The notes under the pieces were generated by a model that had not been told where the DNA came from, ran no database searches, and worked only from the letters and a program-made list of their open reading frames with translations. The position numbers were made by a program, and so were the translations under genes. From positions 2,602,069 to 2,666,068 of the forward strand of contig NZ_DF967965.1 in assembly GCF_001050195.2 (NCBI RefSeq): a DNA stretch of 64,000 bases. Direction: 5' to 3'. Positions within the stretch are counted from its first letter, which is position 1; the number at the start of each line of letters is the position of its first letter. The DNA comes from Anaerolinea thermolimosa. GTDB lineage: Bacteria > Chloroflexota > Anaerolineae > Anaerolineales > Anaerolineaceae. This document shows positions 60,850 through 64,000 of the stretch, piece by piece.

Positions 60850-62847
60850 TTACCAGAATCTCAGAGCCCCGACCGCCAGATAAAGGCCGATACAACTCAG
60901 CGCCACCAGGGTGAGCAGAAGGAAATAGACTTTCCGCCACAGACGCCAGTACCCCCGGCGCAACCCTGCCACAGCCTGCACCACCATCACCAGCGTAAGA
61001 GGCACTGAAAGAACCGGGAAGGTAAAGATCCAGCGCCACCGGGCTGGTATCCCGAAGAAAATACGGATGTCATTCTCCGTAACCATTCGAAAGCCAGCTA
61101 CAGCCAGCCCGCCCAGGAAAAATACCCCAAACAACGCCAGAAAACCTGCCACCCACGGAGCTAACCGCAACAGCCATGGAGCAGGTGCCCCTGCACGCCC
61201 GCTAACGAGCCGCGCCAGCCATGCCAGCGGGAAAACCACCCACGCGCTGAGCAGTCCGGTTACCCCAAGGATCAATCCTCCCAGCAGTACCAGTGCCCAC
61301 GGGTCAAGATTGAGCGCCCGCATCAACACCGGAAAATCCACCACGTCCTGCGTGGTGACAAAGTCCACTTTCGCCTCTTTCAGACAGGCCGCTTCAGGCC
61401 GGTGTGAGGGATCATCGAGAAACTCCACCATGATCTGGTCCGCACAGGCATCTCCAATGGCACCATGGCCGGTGTTTGGAAAGGTGAACAAATAACTGTT
61501 GGGCAACGTCTGCGCCACCATCTCCCCATACGTTTCCGGGGTAATGGGATCAAAACGCCCATTGAGGATCAATACAGGAAGATCACTGAAGACCGGCTCG
61601 TCGGCTTGCTTCCCCAGCTGGCGCACATTCCAATCCCGGCAGACCTGCACAAAGGTCTCATTTCCTTCCTGTTCCCCCTTCACCAGGCGCGGACGAATGC
61701 CATCATACTTCACCGAGCGCGGATCAAAATCGCCGTCTTCGGCACAAACCACCGCATAGTACATCCCCTCAGCCATGGTTCGATCAAATGTGATCAGCGA
61801 CTGCACGCGCTCTATGAGAGTGAAACGGTTGGCGCGGACATCGTAAATCATCTTGGGCAAGAGCGGGATTAACTCACTGGAATACAGGGTTTGAAACAAC
61901 GTCTGAATTAAACCATCCCCATTCAAGAGCGCCCTGTGGCGTTCTCCCGTCTCGGGGTCCATCAGCTGAATCATGACTGGATGTGCATCCAGGCGATCGA
62001 CCTCCTCGAAAAAAACCTTTTCAAGGTTCGGAAAATCGCGGTTGCATTCAGCATCGGCGGCGCAGGCGTTGAAAAGCTCCGTAAAGGCACGATCCATCGT
62101 CCGGGCACTCTCGGGGTTAAAGTCAATCTGGGGTGGCACCACCGCATCCAGAATAAGGCTTCTCAACCCTTCTGGATGTTCACGAAGGGCATGCAGTGCC
62201 AGTAAAGTGCCGTATGAAACCCCATACAGGTTAATCTTCTCCAGCCCAAGTGCCACCCGCAGACTTTCAATATCATGAGCATTCTCAAGACTATTAAAAG
62301 CAGATAAGTCGACTCCTTCTCGAAGCAACCGATCCCGGCAGGCATCCGCCGCCTGTCGGAACAGGCGGTTCTCTTCTTCATCGCTCAGGTCTTTGTCCAG
62401 CACCTTGAGGGTTTCATCCAGAAACTCAGGACACATTAACGCCGGTTCAGAATAGAGGGTGCCGCGCTGGTCGAAAAGCACCAGATCCCGCTCTGCTCGC
62501 AAAGGGCTGTCGAATAAAACCTGCGAAAAGTAATCAATCGTCGAGCCGCCCGGCCCACCCTGGTTGAATACAAGAGCATCCCGCCGCGGGTTGGGCGATG
62601 TGCTCCGAATCACGGCCACCGCCAACCGCAAGGTTTCCCCTTGAGGATCCTCGTAGCGCTGGGGAACGATCAGATAGGCACAATCCACATCCACCCCTTC
62701 CGTCACCCCTTCAGGCAAGGGAAACATGCAACTGGTCTTTTCCAGCCGGGGAACCTCAGCCTGAGCCTGTACAGTACGGGGAGAAAAGAATCCGCAGGCA
62801 ATGACCGTGAGGCACAGGGCCACCAGAAAACGGGAGAGAATCTTCAT
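60850..62847 (-). CDS. Exported alpha/beta hydrolase with C-terminal membrane domain
   Basis: 665 residues. A signal peptide (MKILSRFLVALCLTVIACGFF) precedes a tripeptidyl-aminopeptidase-like alpha/beta hydrolase: FNQGGPGGSTIDYFS (oxyanion region), LYGVSYGTLLALHAL (nucleophile serine near 210), ILNGRFDPITPETY (aspartate) and NTGHGAIGDACADQ (histidine). A TAP-like C-terminal region follows, then about four membrane segments from residue 535 on. Such hydrolases usually end after the TAP-like part, so the membrane tail is unusual. ATG 62847 with GGAGG upstream is preferred over the frame start at 62898. Confidence 0.85.
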   Translation of the reverse strand: MKILSRFLVALCLTVIACGFFSPRTVQAQAEVPRLEKTSCMFPLPEGVTEGVDVDCAYLIVPQRYEDPQGETLRLAVAVIRSTSPNPRRDALVFNQGGPGGSTIDYFSQVLFDSPLRAERDLVLFDQRGTLYSEPALMCPEFLDETLKVLDKDLSDEEENRLFRQAADACRDRLLREGVDLSAFNSLENAHDIESLRVALGLEKINLYGVSYGTLLALHALREHPEGLRSLILDAVVPPQIDFNPESARTMDRAFTELFNACAADAECNRDFPNLEKVFFEEVDRLDAHPVMIQLMDPETGERHRALLNGDGLIQTLFQTLYSSELIPLLPKMIYDVRANRFTLIERVQSLITFDRTMAEGMYYAVVCAEDGDFDPRSVKYDGIRPRLVKGEQEGNETFVQVCRDWNVRQLGKQADEPVFSDLPVLILNGRFDPITPETYGEMVAQTLPNSYLFTFPNTGHGAIGDACADQIMVEFLDDPSHRPEAACLKEAKVDFVTTQDVVDFPVLMRALNLDPWALVLLGGLILGVTGLLSAWVVFPLAWLARLVSGRAGAPAPWLLRLAPWVAGFLALFGVFFLGGLAVAGFRMVTENDIRIFFGIPARWRWIFTFPVLSVPLTLVMVVQAVAGLRRGYWRLWRKVYFLLLTLVALSCIGLYLAVGALRFW

Positions 62848-62942
62848 CGCGACCTCCAGTGTATGACAATTATAACCTTTCGGGGTGACAGATCGCACTG
62901 GATGAAACTATCTCCTCGACTTACAATAACCCTGCCATCTAA

Positions 62943-62984
62943 TTGCAAATGTTTTGCAATATCGTTATTGCAAATGACTTGCAT
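62943..62984. promoter_or_regulatory. Two Fur/Zur-type boxes upstream of fur-feoB
   Basis: The first site TTGCAAA-TGT-TTTGCAA (62943-62959) is a perfect 7-3-7 inverted repeat. A second copy TTGCAAA-TGA-CTTGCAT (62968-62984) starts 25 nt later. Between and across them lies another perfect dyad TTGCAATA-TCGT-TATTGCAA (62954-62973). They lie 16-57 nt before the regulator's start and are probably its binding sites. No confident -35/-10 pair was found. Confidence 0.6.
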
Positions 62985-62999
62985 CAGAAGGGTTAACCC

Positions 63000-63461
63000 A
63001 TGGAATCATTCATTGATCAGGTAACCAGCAAGGTGCGTGCCGAAGGCGGGCGGATGACCGCTCAGCGGCGGTTGATTCTCGATGCCCTCGAAGACTTACG
63101 CGGCCACCCCACCGCTGAAGAAATTTTTGACCACGTGCGCAACGCCGATCCTGATATTAACCTTTCCACGGTGTACCGTACGTTACGCTGGCTGGAAGAG
63201 AATGGATTTGTCTCTCCTCGCTGGTTTGAGGATGAGAAACGCCGGGAACGCTTCGATCCGGTAGACCGCCCCCATGCCATCACCGAGCATTTTCATTTTC
63301 GCTGCCGGGTATGCAACCGGATCATCGAGTTCGACGAGCCGCTGATCCACGAACTCAGGCGTAAATATGCCGCCGACACCGGCGCAGAGATCGAAAGCGT
63401 CTCTTTCACTTTATACGGCGTCTGTGCTTTATGCAAGAAGGACACCCCGGAGCAACCATGA
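63000..63461 (+). CDS. fur: Fur-family metalloregulator
   Basis: 153-residue winged-helix repressor. Recognition region RMTAQRRLILDALEDLRGHPTAEEIFDHV and INLSTVYRTLRWLEENGFV (about 18-70). The dimer domain has HFHFRCRVCNRIIEFDEP (metal histidines, CxxC pair near 99-102) and a C-terminal CALCKKD pair for the structural zinc. It could sense iron (Fur) or zinc (Zur); coupling to feoB favours iron. Its stop overlaps the next start (ATGA). Upstream boxes suggest autoregulation. Confidence 0.9.
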   Translation: MESFIDQVTSKVRAEGGRMTAQRRLILDALEDLRGHPTAEEIFDHVRNADPDINLSTVYRTLRWLEENGFVSPRWFEDEKRRERFDPVDRPHAITEHFHFRCRVCNRIIEFDEPLIHELRRKYAADTGAEIESVSFTLYGVCALCKKDTPEQP

Positions 63462-64000
63462 GCGCCAGCCACACACTCTCTCCTGCCATGCCTACCACCG
63501 GTGGACGCATTGCCCTTGTCGGCAATCCCAACGTTGGCAAGTCCATCCTTTTCCATCGCCTCACCGGGCAGTACGTCACCGTGTCCAATTACCCCGGCAC
63601 CACGGTTGAAATCACGCGGGGTGTCACCCGTGCCATACCCGGAGCAATGATCATTGACACCCCGGGCATTGTGACTTTCCCCGCCCGCAGTGAGGATGAA
63701 GCCGTCACCGCGCGAGTTTTATTGCAAGACCCATTACAGGCAGTGCTTCAGGTCGGTGATGCGAAAAATCTGCGGCGTACCCTGCACCTCACCGTTCAAC
63801 TTGCCGAGATGGGTCTTCCGATTGTCCTGGCACTAAACATGATAGACGAAGCCGAAGCCCGCGGACTGAAACTCGATCCATCCAGTATCGCCGACGCTCT
63901 GGGAATGCCAGTGATCTCAACCATTGCTACTCGTGGCCAGGGCATGCATGCCCTGGTTGAAGCCCTCAAGCAGGCTCCCGTCTCTTCACTTCGGCTGGAA
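63458..64000 (+). CDS. feoB: Ferrous iron transport protein B, N-terminal GTPase part (runs off window)
   Basis: First 181 codons of a FeoB-like protein; the frame stays open to the window end. The G-domain is complete: G1 GNPNVGKSILFHRLTG, G2 PGTTVE, G3 DTPG, G4 NMID and a G5-like STIATRGQG. FeoB imports Fe(II) through a membrane domain that would lie beyond the window. The usual G1 serine/threonine position is occupied by KSI. It overlaps fur by ATGA. No feoA is visible between them. Confidence 0.88.
   Translation, partial: MSASHTLSPAMPTTGGRIALVGNPNVGKSILFHRLTGQYVTVSNYPGTTVEITRGVTRAIPGAMIIDTPGIVTFPARSEDEAVTARVLLQDPLQAVLQVGDAKNLRRTLHLTVQLAEMGLPIVLALNMIDEAEARGLKLDPSSIADALGMPVISTIATRGQGMHALVEALKQAPVSSLRLE

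Noticed and set aside
1-64000. tRNA or rRNA genes
   Set aside because: No cloverleaf with GGTTCGAATCC-type T arm and no conserved rRNA stretch was recognised; the CCGCGGTACCACC sequence at 57648-57660 is the complement of a T-box, not a tRNA. A tRNAscan/Infernal run would be decisive.

Overview
This 64 kb window is chromosomal, gene-dense and mostly GC-rich. No rRNA, tRNA, CRISPR array, insertion sequence or phage gene was seen. My best guess at the source is a Chloroflexota bacterium of the Anaerolineae type. The grounds are the surface-glycan locus with an O-antigen-style ABC exporter, the bi-domain oxidoreductase beside heparinase II/III, the valS T-box, the M16C protease, the secreted protein with a YLPAIMN stretch after its signal peptide, and several proteins I cannot place. 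That assignment is an inference from gene content, not a phylogenetic result.

Region 1 (151-24025) is a surface polysaccharide locus. The plus-strand part (151-10832) encodes GT4 glycosyltransferases, an ABC exporter (Wzm permease, Wzt ATPase with sugar-binding tail), a 762-residue double glycosyltransferase and two polytopic membrane proteins. The minus-strand part (19096-10957) encodes an O-antigen ligase/polymerase-like protein with TPRs, a Wzx-like flippase, GT4, GT2 and WecG/TagA transferases, and a WbaP-like initiating sugar-phosphate transferase. It is followed on the plus strand by an oxidoreductase, a heparinase II/III-like enzyme and a GmhB-like phosphatase. An AT-rich block (about 5360-8335) starts inside wzt and ends inside the next membrane-protein gene, which suggests replacement of a specificity cassette.

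Region 2 (24258-29772) holds a secreted carbohydrate-binding protein, a PEBP lipoprotein, a Nudix hydrolase, a class V aminotransferase and a sodium-dependent (SNF) transporter. The transporter has a consensus promoter and a structured leader ending in a terminator hairpin. Region 3 (29922-33703) looks like an arsenic/metalloid unit: arsR and acr3 on the plus strand, then a converging thioredoxin-like, permease and ferredoxin operon. A shared inverted repeat lies at both promoters. Region 4 contains an M16C protease and a LacI/GH65/beta-phosphoglucomutase disaccharide-phosphorolysis operon, with a double palindromic operator directly after its promoter.

Region 5 (40963-45756, minus) is a PadR-controlled ABC transporter operon in which a 777-bp unit carrying the ATPase gene is exactly duplicated in tandem. 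Region 6 (45775-50871, minus) has three related zinc-ribbon membrane or soluble proteins, a PLD-family lipoprotein and three consecutive Hsp20 genes. Region 7 (51055-64000) is mixed: GT2 and methyltransferase, cyclophilin, a CPBP protease, valS behind a complete T-box leader, an unrecognised protein with an SDR enzyme, an exported alpha/beta hydrolase with a membrane tail, and a fur gene behind two Fur-type boxes. The fur stop overlaps the start of a feoB-like gene that runs off the window.

Many promoters are visible as strong -10 hexamers. In four cases the -10 sits only 6-7 nt from the start codon, which suggests leaderless mRNAs.
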